In this document: positions 1 to 13,400 of the stretch, in pieces | Layout: every line of letters starts with the position of its first letter | How positions within the stretch are numbered: the stretch's first letter is position 1 | Source: Membranipora membranacea | Lineage: Eukaryota > Bryozoa > Gymnolaemata > Cheilostomatida > Membraniporidae | Direction of reading: 5' to 3' | NCBI GenBank assembly: GCA_914767715.1 | Contig: OU612070.1 | Span: 6,403,501-6,467,500 of the forward strand | Length of the DNA stretch: 64,000 nucleotides | Notes under the pieces: generated by a model | Told to the model about the DNA's origin: nothing | Databases searched by the model: none | The model's input: the letters and a program-made list of their open reading frames with translations, nothing else | Translations under genes and position numbers: made by a program

Positions 1-234
1 GGTATGTTATATCTCGGTCAAAAATAAGAGCAATCACAAACTGTTCGATAATTCAATACTCCCTCTGATCCAAATGTTATTGATACCCATTCGCAGATGC
101 CGTTTTCAGAGCCCCAGAAATTCCAGTCATCCCCTCTAAAATAAAAACTTTGACCCCTCCAAAGCATGCCAAACAACTTGAGGCCCCAAAAAAGACTCAA
201 ATTCGCTCTTACTCATCAACTATCTTCCTTGCAG

Positions 235-1932
235 GTCTGATTTTCCTGTCCATCTTTGGAGTCACCCTCATCCTGCAGTTCTTCGGCATGTTGTGGCACA
301 GATGGGGAACACTGCGCCATATTATGGCCACAACTATCATTGATATTGTACCTGGAATCAACCAACTCAAGCTGGCAAGAAAAGATGAGGCCGATATAAT
401 ATATGAAGCTAGAAAGACTGCCAAGGAGATTGCAAGACTCGAGCTGTCTGCTCCTGAACAAGATGCTGCATCAGGTATGCCTGTTTACCTCCGTCATCTA
501 AGATCAAGTTTTTGGAATTGCCCCCCCCCAGCACTACTGGTAAATCGTGGTTTATCAGTGGTGAAAAGCAATTCAGAATGCAGGGAAGCTGGATCAAACC
601 ATATCTAATGTTGTCTACGGTCTCGAGCCAACCCAAGTTTCATAGATGGGCACAAGGGGTCTTGACCCTACCGATTTATTCAAAAGCTCAAATTTAAAAT
701 TAATTATTGATTGTTTCTGCGAGAAGCAATTTATAACAATAAATATTGTCAATTTTCTTTCAACGCAGTGTCATTACGAGCAAATGAGGCAGTTTTATGT
801 CTAAAATGAGGTGGCATGATACAATCTCTTCAACATCTGGGCTGAAATGTTTCGTTATTTGAGCTGTGCTCACCACATACAAATATTGAAATTTATCGTC
901 TGTGATTGACAGGAGGACCATTATCTCCAGACAGCGCTCCCGGATCGGAGGGACGATTTACTAGACGTAACACCACCCGTATCTCAATAAGGGACAGATT
1001 CAAAAAGAACCTGAGAAGAGTGATGGATGAGGCAAACGTAGGGGATGAGCGTACAGAGGATAATCATGATGAGGAGATCTACAACATGGAGCCACCTCCC
1101 CTCCCTCGAAGAGGCAAACTAGCTACACGAGTCAACAGGTAGGAAAAAGAGAAGACATCCGCTAAATATTTGTATTTATCATTTGCGCAAAGCTTCCACC
1201 GGGGAGTTTGGAATAAACATATTCCAAATTCCCTGTTTATACACTAATAGATAAGCTCATCAAAAACTATATTCTTGAAGTGATCAAGACTTGTCTTACT
1301 TGCATAGGAAGAAACAAAGCATGAAAGCTAGCAGGTAATGTTATGCAGCAACACATTTGCATGTTCTTGAGGTCTCGTGAAAGTATACTTCACCTCAGTA
1401 CTGCATGATGCACACACGTAGGACATAGGAAATCTAATCATTCCATTCTATACTGCTGCTCTAAACTGCACTTAAACTTGATGATAATCAAGACTTTAAA
1501 TACTGTGAGAAGACAAATCGGTTCAATAATGTGCACCACCCCAGTACTGAATACATAAGTTTCCGTATTGCATATGGCTCTGTCACTGCACGTAACCTAT
1601 AGGATATTATCAATAATTAAAGTTTGCAACTAATAATAATAGTTTTACGTCTTAATTGATGACAACGTATATTGTACATCTTCACCGAGATAACAGTTGA
1701 ATTCCAGTACTAACCATAACCAAGTGACTTCAAACACCTTTGACTTACTCGATGGGTCGAAAATCTTTTCACATACTAGGACTAATATCACATACACATA
1801 AACTAACTATCAACTTGTTTTTGTTTGTTACACAGAGCACACACTGTCAGACAAGTCAAGAGACTTCAGAGCCTGAAGCGCCACGCTGCCGCGGCATCAG
1901 ACGAAAACGGATCTGAAAATAGCCAAGTGTAG
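235..1932 (+). CDS. Chitin synthase, C-terminal part (5' end outside window)
   Basis: Membrane glycosyltransferase that polymerises UDP-GlcNAc into chitin; only the end is present. Three exons join in phase: 235-474, 913-1138 and 1836-1932, giving about 187 residues and a TAG stop. The first holds one hydrophobic helix (LIFLSIFGVTLILQFF) followed directly by GMLWHRWGTLRHIMATT. That helix plus a 'ML-HR-GT--HI-A(S/T)T' motif is, from my knowledge of the family, characteristic of the last membrane segments of animal chitin synthases. The rest is a polar, basic, presumably cytosolic tail with a proline-rich stretch (PPPLPRR) and ending SENSQV. The catalytic domain (EDR, QRRRW) must lie upstream. 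Bases 1-234 read as intron ending CTTGCAG. The motif rests on memory, not an alignment; another multi-pass membrane protein is less likely. Confidence 0.72.
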
Positions 1933-3090
1933 ACTTTACTATGATACAGAAAGATTTGCAAATCTTCCTCGGTGCTTCCAGTTGATTCGATAATTCATTA
2001 TGGTGAATAATTCATATCAACAACACCGCAAATTCATGCCGAACTTTCTACAGGAGGAGACAACAATGAGATCTGACATGAGATCTGCTCTCCCTCTCCG
2101 CCATATGCCAATGCCATATGCCAAGCCACAAGTATGAACAGGTGCTTTTTATCTGGACATAACACCTGCCTTTTTAAACCCAACCCCCCCTCCCCCCGCC
2201 ATTACAGAGCTATAACTTTGTTTTTGTCAGAGTGAATTTAGAGATATGGCTTTTTTATCAAGACAAAAAATCTTGCTCACAGTAACGAGACATAATATAC
2301 TGATATATATCTTTCATTATACACATTCCATATGACGGTGCTGGCTAGGGACCAATGATATACACTTGTTATATTATATCCCATTCCCAGGTGCTCTACT
2401 GCTGGAGAATGACCTGATTTACATTTATAAGCTTCTTATATTATTATTTTATAACAATTTTGTACATTGACATTATGATATACTTTACAATACCTATTAT
2501 TAGAATGAACAAGATTTGATTGCAATGTTATTACATTAATAAGTGGAAAATGGTTTTTATGATACAGAAGAAAAATACAAAACAATTAACAAAACAAAAC
2601 AATCTGGATAAAATTCAGCATTAGGCTCTCTAAGGCACATATAAAGGCGCCTGTAAAGTATATAAAAGTTTCCTAAAGTCCAAGCTATGTGTGGTCTAGA
2701 GTCTAGACTCAAACAAGCAACGGAAATCGAGTTTTAAGATGACTAAGTTTGAGCCTAGTCGAAGTATAACCTTCAAACAACCATATAAAGATTCAAAGAT
2801 GGTCCTAGGTAAACAACACAACACAGGTAAAAACAACAAAGCATGTGCATCAGATCTAAACCAAGCACAAGGCACAACCGCAATTAGTAAAGAAAAAACT
2901 AAATATAAAATGTATTCCTAATTTTGTCTGAATAGATATAAGCGCAACAGCTTTGGTTTTTATGTACTTGTGGATGACCCTTATCGGTTACAACTCAAGA
3001 GAGCATTCCCAAATATAAAACACTGGATGCATGCATTAGATGCAATTTAACATCACCACTTACTTTCCGTAGGCGCCGCCATCATCTCAC
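1933..3090. other. Space between convergent genes
   Basis: The chitin synthase (+) and coiled-coil gene (-) converge here, so both 3' UTRs should lie within it. I see no supported coding exon; the 60-codon frame at 2739-2921 has no family signature. A short poly-C run sits near 2184-2198. On the minus strand a consensus donor (GTAAGT) lies just beyond the coiled-coil stop, near 3068, so a 3' UTR intron or alternative last exon is possible. Confidence 0.5.
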
Positions 3091-5739
3091 TCAACCTGTT
3101 GTAAACTTTAAGTTTATTTTCTGCTTGCTTGACGATTTAGCAGAGGACAATCTGACGGCTTGATTAGGCAGCATTCTTTCTTTGAGTCTGCAGTGCTCTT
3201 CTTGTAGATTAACTAGCTCTCGTTTGACAGCAACAAAGTCTTTGAATGAACCTCCGTCTTCCTGTTTGGCTAAGAAAAACAAAATAAGTTGTCGTCAGTC
3301 TGAATTTTGTAAAGGAACAAGTCTTTGAGGAAGCGCTGCTGCGAGGCTTGATGAGGTAAGATTAGGACGTTGTGTGATATGAATTCAGGTTCTGAGAGGT
3401 GAAGGAGAAGAGCATGGTAAATGCTCAGTTTTTGTTTTGGTGTTTCTGTGTTAAATTTGTAACATACAACTGGAAACAGAAATCAGAATACAATGCATAA
3501 TTAGGTATCACCTGAAAGGTGTCGTCTTCAATAAGAATGCAGTATCCAGATTGTAACAAATAGAAGTTGTCAACAGACTGCTTACAGATTGTGAACAGTA
3601 GTTTTATTTTTCTTAGAAAATACCATAGTGATTATAATAAGTGTATGGAAAATACCTCTAGCTTTTGCTAGCTGCAGTTTGAGATCGGCGATCTGTTTTT
3701 TGAGTGCCTCTCTCTCCCTCTCCAGAGTAAATCTCTGTTTCTGTACCGTCTCCACCTCAGTCATAAGCTCAGTGAACTGTCTCTTCAGAGAATCAATATC
3801 CTCCTCCTTCTGGTACAGCTGAGTCTGGAGGTGAGACACCTCGTTCAGAGCTTTTATTAGTTTATTTTTGTAAGATTTCATCTCATTATCTTGCAGTTCA
3901 GACAATGCGCTGTTTGCCTCGTATAGTTCTGATTCAAGCTGTTTGATTCGCGACTGCATTTCTTTGATAGTTTGATTAGCGGATGACATCTGCTCTTTGA
4001 GAAGCTTCTGTTGCTCAATTTCCTTTTCAAGCTTCTTCATTTCTTTCAACTGGTTTTCATTGCTTTGAGTGAGTGATGTGATCTGAACCTATTTGGATAC
4101 AAAATAAATTATTAAGAAACAAAGAAAAGCCATCAGAGTGTTGCGTGCAAATCAGGGTCTGGTTGATTATTGGGTAGAGGCCATTAAGTCATCTTAGCAA
4201 CCAGCTCATGATAGCAGGGTTTAATAACAGAGGATATCAGTAGGTATTCACTGCTAAGATTGGCGATGAGGAAAAGTGACTCCAGAATCATCAAAGAGCT
4301 GTTCACACAGATAAGATGCATGAGTTTGTGTTGCCAGACCTGACAACCATCGATTAAAATTTCAAGGCTCATCATACCCACAAATACACATTAGCAAATA
4401 GCAACGGCAAGTTACTCTCGGTTTGCAGGCAGGTTAGTTACCAGCAAGCACTCAGTTGTTATTGGACTGGTCATTTCAACTCCATACAACCCATATATCA
4501 AAAATAAATTTCTGCAGCAGACTTAACTGCTCTATGCACATTAAGCTTCCGTCCTGTCCAGCTATTGGTGGGATATGGTACATACAAATATTTGTCATAT
4601 TAAAAGTCACCGAGTTGGTGTGTCGGGTGATGAAAAGTAACCATTTGTTTTGATTTTATAATGTGAGGTCAACAAGTTACTTTTAATTAACTTTCAAGAA
4701 AACCTATCAAAAACCTTTAGTAATAAAACAGGAATATTTATAAGGAGACCAACCTGCAGATTTTTGATTTGCTGTTTGAGAATCTCATTTTGCTGTTTCA
4801 TATCCATGTGACTAGATGCCATTGATGACTTAGCTTTCAAAGCCTCCTCAAGGCTAGCGTTCAGCTAAAAATAACAATGAATAAGCTCACATATATAATC
4901 TGATCTCGATTTCCAGCGTAATCCGTTTTAATTCATTCATTTGTGACAGGAGAAATCATAACCATCTAGTTCTTGAATTCTGACATGCGCAATGTCAGAT
5001 CAATAATGACTCCTACAGAGCTACATAAAGCGACTCCAAGTGAATTCATTACTTCAACATAGAGAAAAGCAAGAGCTTGATAATAAATATCGCCATTCAA
5101 CTTACTTTTTGAAGTCGCTCAATCTCTGTAGCCATCTCCTTTGTTTGCATCTCTAAGCGATTTTCAGCATCAAGCTTGGCCTCTTTTAATTTTATCTGCT
5201 CTTGCCCATGTTTCCTCACAAGAGATGCATTTATCTCGTCAGCTCTAGCCATGCACTGGGCCTGTATCATCTTTATCTTCTCTTGGGCCTAAAAGAGTTA
5301 ATGATCTAACATAACTTGGTCTGAAACCACATGCTATAAACTGTACAGAAGTGAGGAGATATTTACCCCCATCGTAATGCGGGATGGCTCCAATTGGCTA
5401 GAATCAGGTGTGTAGTTCAGTAAAAACTGCCTGTAAGGTCAGAAATGATAAAAATTGAAAATAATTGTTGGAGAACTTGCATGAACCCACAATACATACA
5501 CACAGGGCCACATTGAGAGTTGGTACTAAAACAGACTGAATGAAATTGTATCAACTTACAGCATCATTTTGAGCATGGAGGTCATCACAGTGAAGTTTCT
5601 GTTGCTCATACTCTTCTATAACATTTCTAAGTTTCTTGTTCTCATTCATAAGTTCCTGGACATAGCCAAGTGTCTGGATATGTTTTTTGTTCAGCCTATC
5701 CTCTTGCTGGGCTTTCACATTTTTGTCTATTGCACTCAT
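3091..5739 (-). CDS. Coiled-coil protein, five exons
   Basis: Minus-strand exons 5739-5560, 5288-5106, about 4865-4754, 4088-3656 and 3269-3091 give roughly 360 residues starting MSAIDKNVKAQQ and ending KFTTG. Almost the whole product is charged heptad-like alpha-helix (for example KQQNEILKQQIKNLQ and ELMTEVETVQKQRFTLERE), so a long coiled coil is predicted; no membrane segment or catalytic motif is visible. I do not recognise the family; centrosomal, ciliary or cytoskeletal scaffolds have this composition. The donors after exons 1 and 2 (GTAAGTTG) and the acceptors fit phase 0. Exon 3 has an apparent extra A just after its acceptor that blocks all three frames; the coil frame resumes within a few codons. 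This may be a sequence error, a polymorphism, a weak downstream acceptor at 4828 or real damage. The start is the first ATG, facing the TPR gene. Confidence 0.68.
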
Positions 5740-6127
5740 ATTTACACCTTAGAGATGCTGGCAGTCAGTGAAAACCAAACAGAACAATCAGCAGTACTTT
5801 CAACGGAGTCAACTGAGTGATCAAAATCTGTGAGTGCAAAACCAAGCTTCTTTTTCTCAAGCAATTTTACAGAATGTTGGAAAAGCACCTGCACTCTCGA
5901 CCATGTTGTTTACAGGTATCTAGGTTATTATAGTCTTGAATAAAATATATTTTCTTAAAAGCAGTGTGATTGGCCAGTTGATTTGAGCTTACGCTCAATT
6001 GATTGGTTATTAGGTATGAACTTGACCCTTTAGGTTTCCATGGGAAATGCACATTTTCTGAAAGTGAGTGACAAGAAAAATGAAGTCTTTAGGGTATTTT
6101 ACAGCCATTTCTTTGTAAGAGAACACC
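5740..6127. promoter_or_regulatory. Putative bidirectional promoter with paired CCAAT boxes
   Basis: Only 388 bp separate the start codons of two divergent genes. Two inverted CCAAT motifs (ATTGG) lie at 5969-5973 and 6002-6006, in the same orientation and 33 bp (about three helical turns) apart. Tandem CCAAT boxes near this spacing are a known NF-Y arrangement in divergent promoters. No clear TATA box was seen between the starts. Shared regulation is inferred. Confidence 0.45.
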
Positions 6128-7419
6128 ATGATGTTGGGGCACCTGAGAGGCATATCAAGTGTCAGGAGTGTAAGGAGTAGAACACCAGCTGCTGATAGTG
6201 AAGTCACCGAACAACAAGAATTTGACGAGGTGTGCACACTTTAATTTATTTAATTTTTTCTCTTAAAGTAGATCAAGACAAGAGTATGCAGTTGAGTTCT
6301 GTTATTCTGTTGATCCCTTATGACCTACTTTTCTATCATGTAATGCTAATCGACCCTGTTCCCCCTTAATAGTGCCAAATGTCAACAACTGATGGCCTAA
6401 GAATCACTTTGATAATGCTTTCTAACAATCTTTTTCTACCGCACATTTCTATCTATAGCCAATTTAAAATGTTTGCTATAAAGGAAAAATTCTGAACATT
6501 CTTTATTTCGTTCTCAAGCCCGCCACCCCATCTGTAACAATGGTAAGTTTTGCAAAGACCATTCTAAACCAACAAAGTTAACGACAACAAAAAAAGCACT
6601 ATACTAACTAATACTATACTAAGCTTGTCGATTCAAACCAAACTTGAAGCTGGAGTGATGATCACAGCAAGCCTGTATAAATTACATCTCAAAGATTTTT
6701 CTTTTTTATATTTTTGCAGATTGCAGATTTACTATCAATAGCCAAGGATAGACAGCAGTCTGGTAATTATCGTGATGCTCGCTCTCTAGCTGCTGAGGCA
6801 CTGCAGATAGACGCCACTCATGTCGGTGCACTTCAGTATCTGGTCAATATCAACATTCAACTTCAGCGATATGAAGAGGGGATAATGCATGCTGATTCTC
6901 TCATTGACCTTTATCCAAAAAATCCTCTGGTAATACTACTACTGTGTTAACTCATCTTAGGGGAAAGTTTATCAAAGTAGGATTCACTAAGTATGATTTG
7001 CTTTGCAAGCTTGCAAATATGAGGATGAAGTTTGCCATATTATATTCTTGGCTGGCTGTGTCACACTGTCCCATGTAATCGTAAATTTTAAGTCAGTAAT
7101 TGTAGTTATTTACTGCGATCCGCAGGATTAAGATTTGATAGTAAAATTTCTATCAAATAGTTAATTACTAGTTTAGGGAACACCAATTAAATGGCCTGAC
7201 CTGTTGACAACCAGACGCCATGTCTCCTGTGTTCAGGTCTTCTACTCATTAATCCAGTGCCACCATCGCCTACCCTGAATCTTATAGTGATTGTCAGTGG
7301 TTGATGAAATAAACGGTGTCATTTTCGTTCATGCTGATTCACTCATCACCCTATATCAAAAAATTAACGTTATACTTTCTTATATTACCATGTGCCCTAT
7401 GGGGATGAAATTTGTTTTA

Positions 7420-7450
<31 letters not shown>

Positions 7451-10400
7451 TGTCTCTGTTGATAAATTGGTCATACTATTTTATTTGAATCAGAATCAAA
7501 TGCAGGATGGGTGATCTCAGATAGCAGAAAATACCTGGGTCCGACTTAAACCATAACCTTTAAGTTTGATACAGTAGGATTGTTAGCCAACCGTAATTAT
7601 AAAACCACAAATTTACTTCAATCTGAGGGATTAAAATTTGATTGTATAATTGCTATCAAATAATTAATAACCAGTTTAGGGAACACCAATTAAATACCCT
7701 GACCTGTTGACACCCAGACATAGTGTCTCCCGTGTTCAGGCCCTCTACTAGTTAATCCAGTGCCACCATATCCAATCTTATAGTGATTGGCAACAATTGA
7801 TGACGCGAACAGTTCAAATTTCATTTAGGCTGCAACTTAGACAAGGTGGGACTAGGTTAGTACGTCAAACTTTTATGGCCTAGGCTACCTAGTACCATCA
7901 AGAAAGCAGTGATTTGTTTCGTCTTGGGCGGATGGTATAGACACTGCATGCCATAATGTACCAGAATTCTAATCTGAAAAGCACTCGCACAATTATTTTC
8001 CAAAAATTTGTTTGATGATCATTCATGGTATTTTATATAGGCCTTTATAAAGTATCAAATATATATATATATTCATTGGAAAAAAATAATATCCAAGATA
8101 CAAATTCTAACATTTCTTGATATTATTGGGTCTGCGCTGCGTGCATGGGCACAAGTCTCTGTACTGTTAAGATGGATGCAAGCCCTAAATATATTAACTA
8201 GTAATTAAATACATTGCTTGTAGTGGAATGAGTTTCACTAATTGTTATCATAAATTTAATTACCAGTTTCTCTTACATCAATTTAGCACACTGATCCTTC
8301 GGCACCCAGACGCTCTGTCTCCCATTGTACTCTCTCAATCCTCTAATCCTCTGTCACTATACACCATATCTACCCAGAGAGAGCTGATCTCATTGGCCAT
8401 CTAACAAGTCTTCAATAGATAGGGTAGAAATTACTTAGGGATTAATTTTAGCTGTCTTGTCATTTTTATACATGACTATCCTCATTTCAGGGTTTCCTGA
8501 TGAAGGGTAAGGTTGAGTTGGGATTGAATCACTACAGAGATTGTATTACTAGTTCTCTAAGATGTCTCTCCATGCGATGGAGTCAGCCGAAGGAAGCGAC
8601 AGAGTTAATCTCTAAAGCTGTACAGGGTATACTATCACTCAATCAACAGTTCCTCAACACACTGCAAGGTAAGGTTTAATTTCACATCAATTCTGTATCA
8701 AAGTCCAGCTGTATACTGATTGCTCCCAACACAAATTTTGTTCGTGGCTCTAGGAACTTGTTGTCTCGTATGCATGTGTTCTGCATCATAACATAACATA
8801 CTGTATTCGAAACCTATGTCACATCAGGTGGTATGAGATTCTCGCTGTTTTCTGTCAACAAGTTCCACTCCTTAGATGTCCTAATAAAGCAGGAACGCTG
8901 GGTGTGCTTGTTATGTATGACTCCAATAGCTTTTCTTATGATTTTTATTGACCAAAGGGTTGATAGGTACTATCAAGCTGCTTTGACTGAATGTGATGTT
9001 TCTTTCAGGAATGGATTACTATGCTCAGATGGGAGAGATTGGTAGAGTGCTTCTGTCTGCTAAGCAGTATTACTTAGCCATCAAAGTTCTCAATACAGCC
9101 CTTCAAATTAAAACTCAGCAGGTACACCTAACATCTCCTTATAGTTGTCAAAATTACAGTTCAATTTAGTAACTGCAAGAGCCCTGATAGCTTTTTATTT
9201 ATTTCTTGTGCAATTTTTCTGTCACTGCATGAAACGCACTTTAATATATGACTGTAAACTGACAATGAAAGTATATATATATAGCTGATGTAAAGCCTAT
9301 AGCTGTTTTCTCTTATGTGTCATACGTTTCAATTAAACTTTAATTTCAATTAAAATTAAATTTCAATCAAACTTTTGTAGCACGGAGTGAGCATGCTGGT
9401 GTACCTTACATTGGGACATGCTGAATGCGCCACACAGAAGTATGACTGCGCCCTGATCTCATACAAGAACTGCTTAGATATGGCTGTCTCTACTCACGAC
9501 GTCAATCATCAAACTAAATCGCTCGTCAACATGGCATCACTTCACGTCAGCCTTGGTAATTGTTTACCACTGTTTATTTTAAAATTAAAAGTGAAAATGA
9601 CTCTTCTCAAAAATCCGATGAATAACCTTACTTATGGGTCAAAAGAAGTTCTACTTAACTATTCTACCAATCATGATTCATATGTAAGTCATACAGTATC
9701 ACAGAGTAAGGTCAGAATACTGTGATTCAAAATGTTAATATGCCCATGTACAGATTTATACCATATTTTACACATTGAAGGTGAGACGTATCAGGCTCTG
9801 GTTATATATGAGAAGTTGTTAGACATGCACTCGAGGCTCGAGTCAGATAATATAGAATGCAGCGATATTTGGACGGCTCAGTTCATATACGGTCTCTATA
9901 TGAACTGTAGTATAGCCTATAAAACCGTCGGCAGCTTCGACAAGGCATTACGTTACGCTAAACTCTACCTGGACAATATGGACAAAGATAACTTTGTTGG
10001 TGAGTGGTGAGATGATTACACCATGGATTGTCTTAACTCGAGTTGCAGTTCAGTAAATGAATGACTAGTCTAGACTGTAGAAGACCCTTTTGTGAATTTC
10101 TGCTCTGAATCTTTTTCATGAGTATTAGATTTGAATGAAGTAAGTAGGATTTTAATTCTATTTGCATATCGTGTTTTATCATCAAAATACAACACTTATC
10201 TGAGCTATCATCCTTTGTTTCTAGGACTCTGTCAGATTCACCGCCATGTTGGTTCTCTGTATCAGATAGTAGGCAGGTATGCTGACTGTCTATCACATTA
10301 TAAAGACTATCTAGCTATGGCTAAATGCTCAGCAGACAAACTGGAAATAGCTCAAGCGTATGGACATCTTGGATCATTGTATGGAAATATAGGTGAGATT

Positions 10401-13400
10401 TGTGACCAATACTGGCTTAATAATATTAAAATAATGGCCATTAATGATTAGGTAAAGTGATGGATGACTGCTCATTACCTCTATATTAATAATGAATCTT
10501 GGGAAGGTTGTTTCAGGTAAAGAGCTTTACTTTTAACGGATAAAGTAACAGACTCATTCAGCAGGGAGGGCGGGATATACCCTTCCACCCTCCCACCCTC
10601 ACTGCATTCAGCAAGTAGTTGGCTATGAATTGTGAGTTGTGCTCTCATTGATACAAAAGTTAAAAGAGGGCACAACTACAAAAGTACTTGACATTTTTTA
10701 CAACATATTTGTAAACTATTTATTGCTATCAGGTATGTGGGCGGTGAGTTTAGTATATCATGAGAGACATGTCAGTGGTGTGTGCGGAGTACTCAACTCT
10801 ATCACAACAAACTCTACTCCAGAGATCTCAGACAAACTTACAGACCAATCTATGACAAGCCGACCAGATACAGGTGAGATCATATACATTTTATTTCATC
10901 CATTTTGTAAATATTTGAATTGATAATATGCTTTGCTTTGATTGGTATAATAATATGAATAATACATTTATTGTCAGCGACAATTCATTATTTTCAGTAT
11001 TCTTGAACAGATGGTTGGTTGTCATCAAAGAAGGCCCACATGCTTACCATTGTGAAAATTACTCTGTATTGTTATTCTTTGTTTACTTCATAACAGCTGT
11101 AGAGACAACTGAATCAGAAGTAAAGAAGTGTTTAGTACAGGCCTATGAGATGTACGGTGATACTCTTATGTTACGAGGAAAGTATGAAGAAGCTTCTGAT
11201 CTGTACAATAGCATGTTCAAAAATTGTGACAGGTACGTACACAAATTTGTTTCATAAATGGTACCACTGTAACTGGTTTGAAAGATTTTAAAATGGCTTG
11301 ACCTGCTAATTGTGATATTTTCAATCCTTAATTTTCATTTGAATTCAGTTCAGTTAACACCCTTTTGTAGCAAGCCTAGATTTTGGACTTTCCTAAACTG
11401 ATGACTGATAAATTTAAAGACTACTTGCCAACTCATGCTTGTCAATCGAGTTAATATTGGACATCCATGGGAATTTCTAAGCAAAAAAGAGCAAGTTCCA
11501 ATACAGATAGATTGAGAAAAAAAATGTTGCTGTTCTGCTGGTTAAGGTATATAAGCAGCACTAGCCAAGTGACATCATATGTGATCCCTAGGACTCAAAT
11601 ACCAAACTTAACCATGAGTTCATACTTGATTTATCAGCATTAATGATGGTTGTGTGATATATAGTTCTTTAATACATTATTACTTACATCTAGTTGTCCG
11701 CCATGGGAGCTAAGGAGAATCAGAAGTGAAAAACTAATGTATGACTTACTTATTTAGCTTTTCTCTTATTACAGTGTACTTACACTTTCCTAATCTGTAT
11801 ACAATGTACTAACACTTACCTCGATTATCTTGCTGCATATATGTGTATCTATGTATAATTGTCTTCTCTTATCCTCGGACAGCTCCTTAATATATGTTCA
11901 CATCTTTGTTACATCATTTGACTTTTAAATTGTTTTCCTTCTCTTTCCTGATGACAGTCTAACAACATTAGGTAATTAACTCACTCCACCGAGACAATAG
12001 TTAGTCCATGTACCTGTCACAGTGCATGAAACATCCTCTTACCTTCTCCATAGGAAAATGAATCAAGTTAGCACTTAGTCAGTTTGGTTGGAATACCTTT
12101 TGATTGCGTTATAAAATGAACACAGTAGTTTGGCAGCATTTATGTTGTGTCCATAGGCAATAAAAGTTTTTTGAAATTTTCTTCTCTTGTCACTGATACT
12201 CAGCATGAATTTAGTTTAAGTTTCCCAAACAACATGCAATATATAAATGTACTAAAGTTTGCATCGCGATTTTTTAATATTGGCTTAATTATAACCCTTC
12301 CCGTTAGTATCAACTGCTAACACTATCATAAACATTTGTATATTCACATTACAGGAAGGCCCTGAATCGCTGCCGCGCTCTTTATAAGATAGGATACAGT
12401 CATTATAAGATGGATAATAGTCAGCATGCTCTACATTACTTTGATCAGGCCATATATATATGTGAGGATGAGTTTACCCAGCTACTCACAGATATCAAGG
12501 TACGATAACTATTCTCTGTCTGATGTTTGAATGGAGTTTTGATTGTCTTTGTCAAAGATACAAAACATTATCTGGTCTTGGTAGTTGTTGCTGTTAGCAA
12601 ACGGAATGTCGCTCAAGAGATGTTGCTTTAGTCTAATAATACATCAAATAGGAAAGAAATGCATTGATCATATAACACTAGTTTTCTATGCTACTTTATC
12701 AATTGAAATTTCCTTATATGTTTACAGTTTGGAATTGCCCTCTCTCTGCAAGTGTCGACTGGGTCTGGAGACTTAGAGAAGGCGAGAAAATACTTTGAAG
12801 AGTCGATTGATTCGATGAAGTCACAGATTGAGGAATGCATATTACATCATAAGTTCTTACCGAATGAGTTAGTGAACAAGCTCAACAATGCATATCAAGG
12901 TATGTTGCTTACAAGAAGATTTTTACATATAACAATATTGTATGTTGAGAATTTTCCTTTCTAACTGACAACTCTCACTATATTGGTTAAACCCAATTTT
13001 AGATTTTTAAAAAATGTCATTATTTACATAAGAGATTGTGAGTCTACTTAATCTGAAATGTGAACACATATCGATGCAGTCATTTTAATACGGTTTGTTC
13101 ATTATGAAGGGGTGCAGCTGAATCTAGGTAAGCTAGTCTGTATGTAGTATGGACATGTCGTTGTGTTTTCGTTGTGATCCTATCATTCTCTATCAACGTT
13201 GTCTCTTTCCTTACACTTAAGACTTCTGAGAGTATTTGATCACACAATCACTGTCTTCTCGATTTTGAAGGTATGCAGTCAGTGCTAGGTAAACTCGGAT
13301 GTGATCAGGAATGTTTAGAAATAGCTGAGGAATGTCGAATATACTCTGTGAGATTGCTAAGTCGGGGGTCACCACCTGCGAGGCTACCAGAGAGGTATGT

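Noticed and set aside
150-234. Upstream extension of the first chitin synthase exon (open frame from 150)
   Set aside because: The TATCTTCCTTGCAG acceptor at 234 and the clear coding match starting right after it make the stretch before it intronic.
6010-6237. 75-codon minus-strand frame
   Set aside because: It is the antisense shadow of TPR-gene exon 1 and the promoter; it has no family signature.
7291-7488. Open frame resembling exon 2 of the TPR gene as an alternative exon
   Set aside because: It is a decayed duplicate running into a TA microsatellite; including it would not keep the phase between exons 2 and 3 with visible splice sites.
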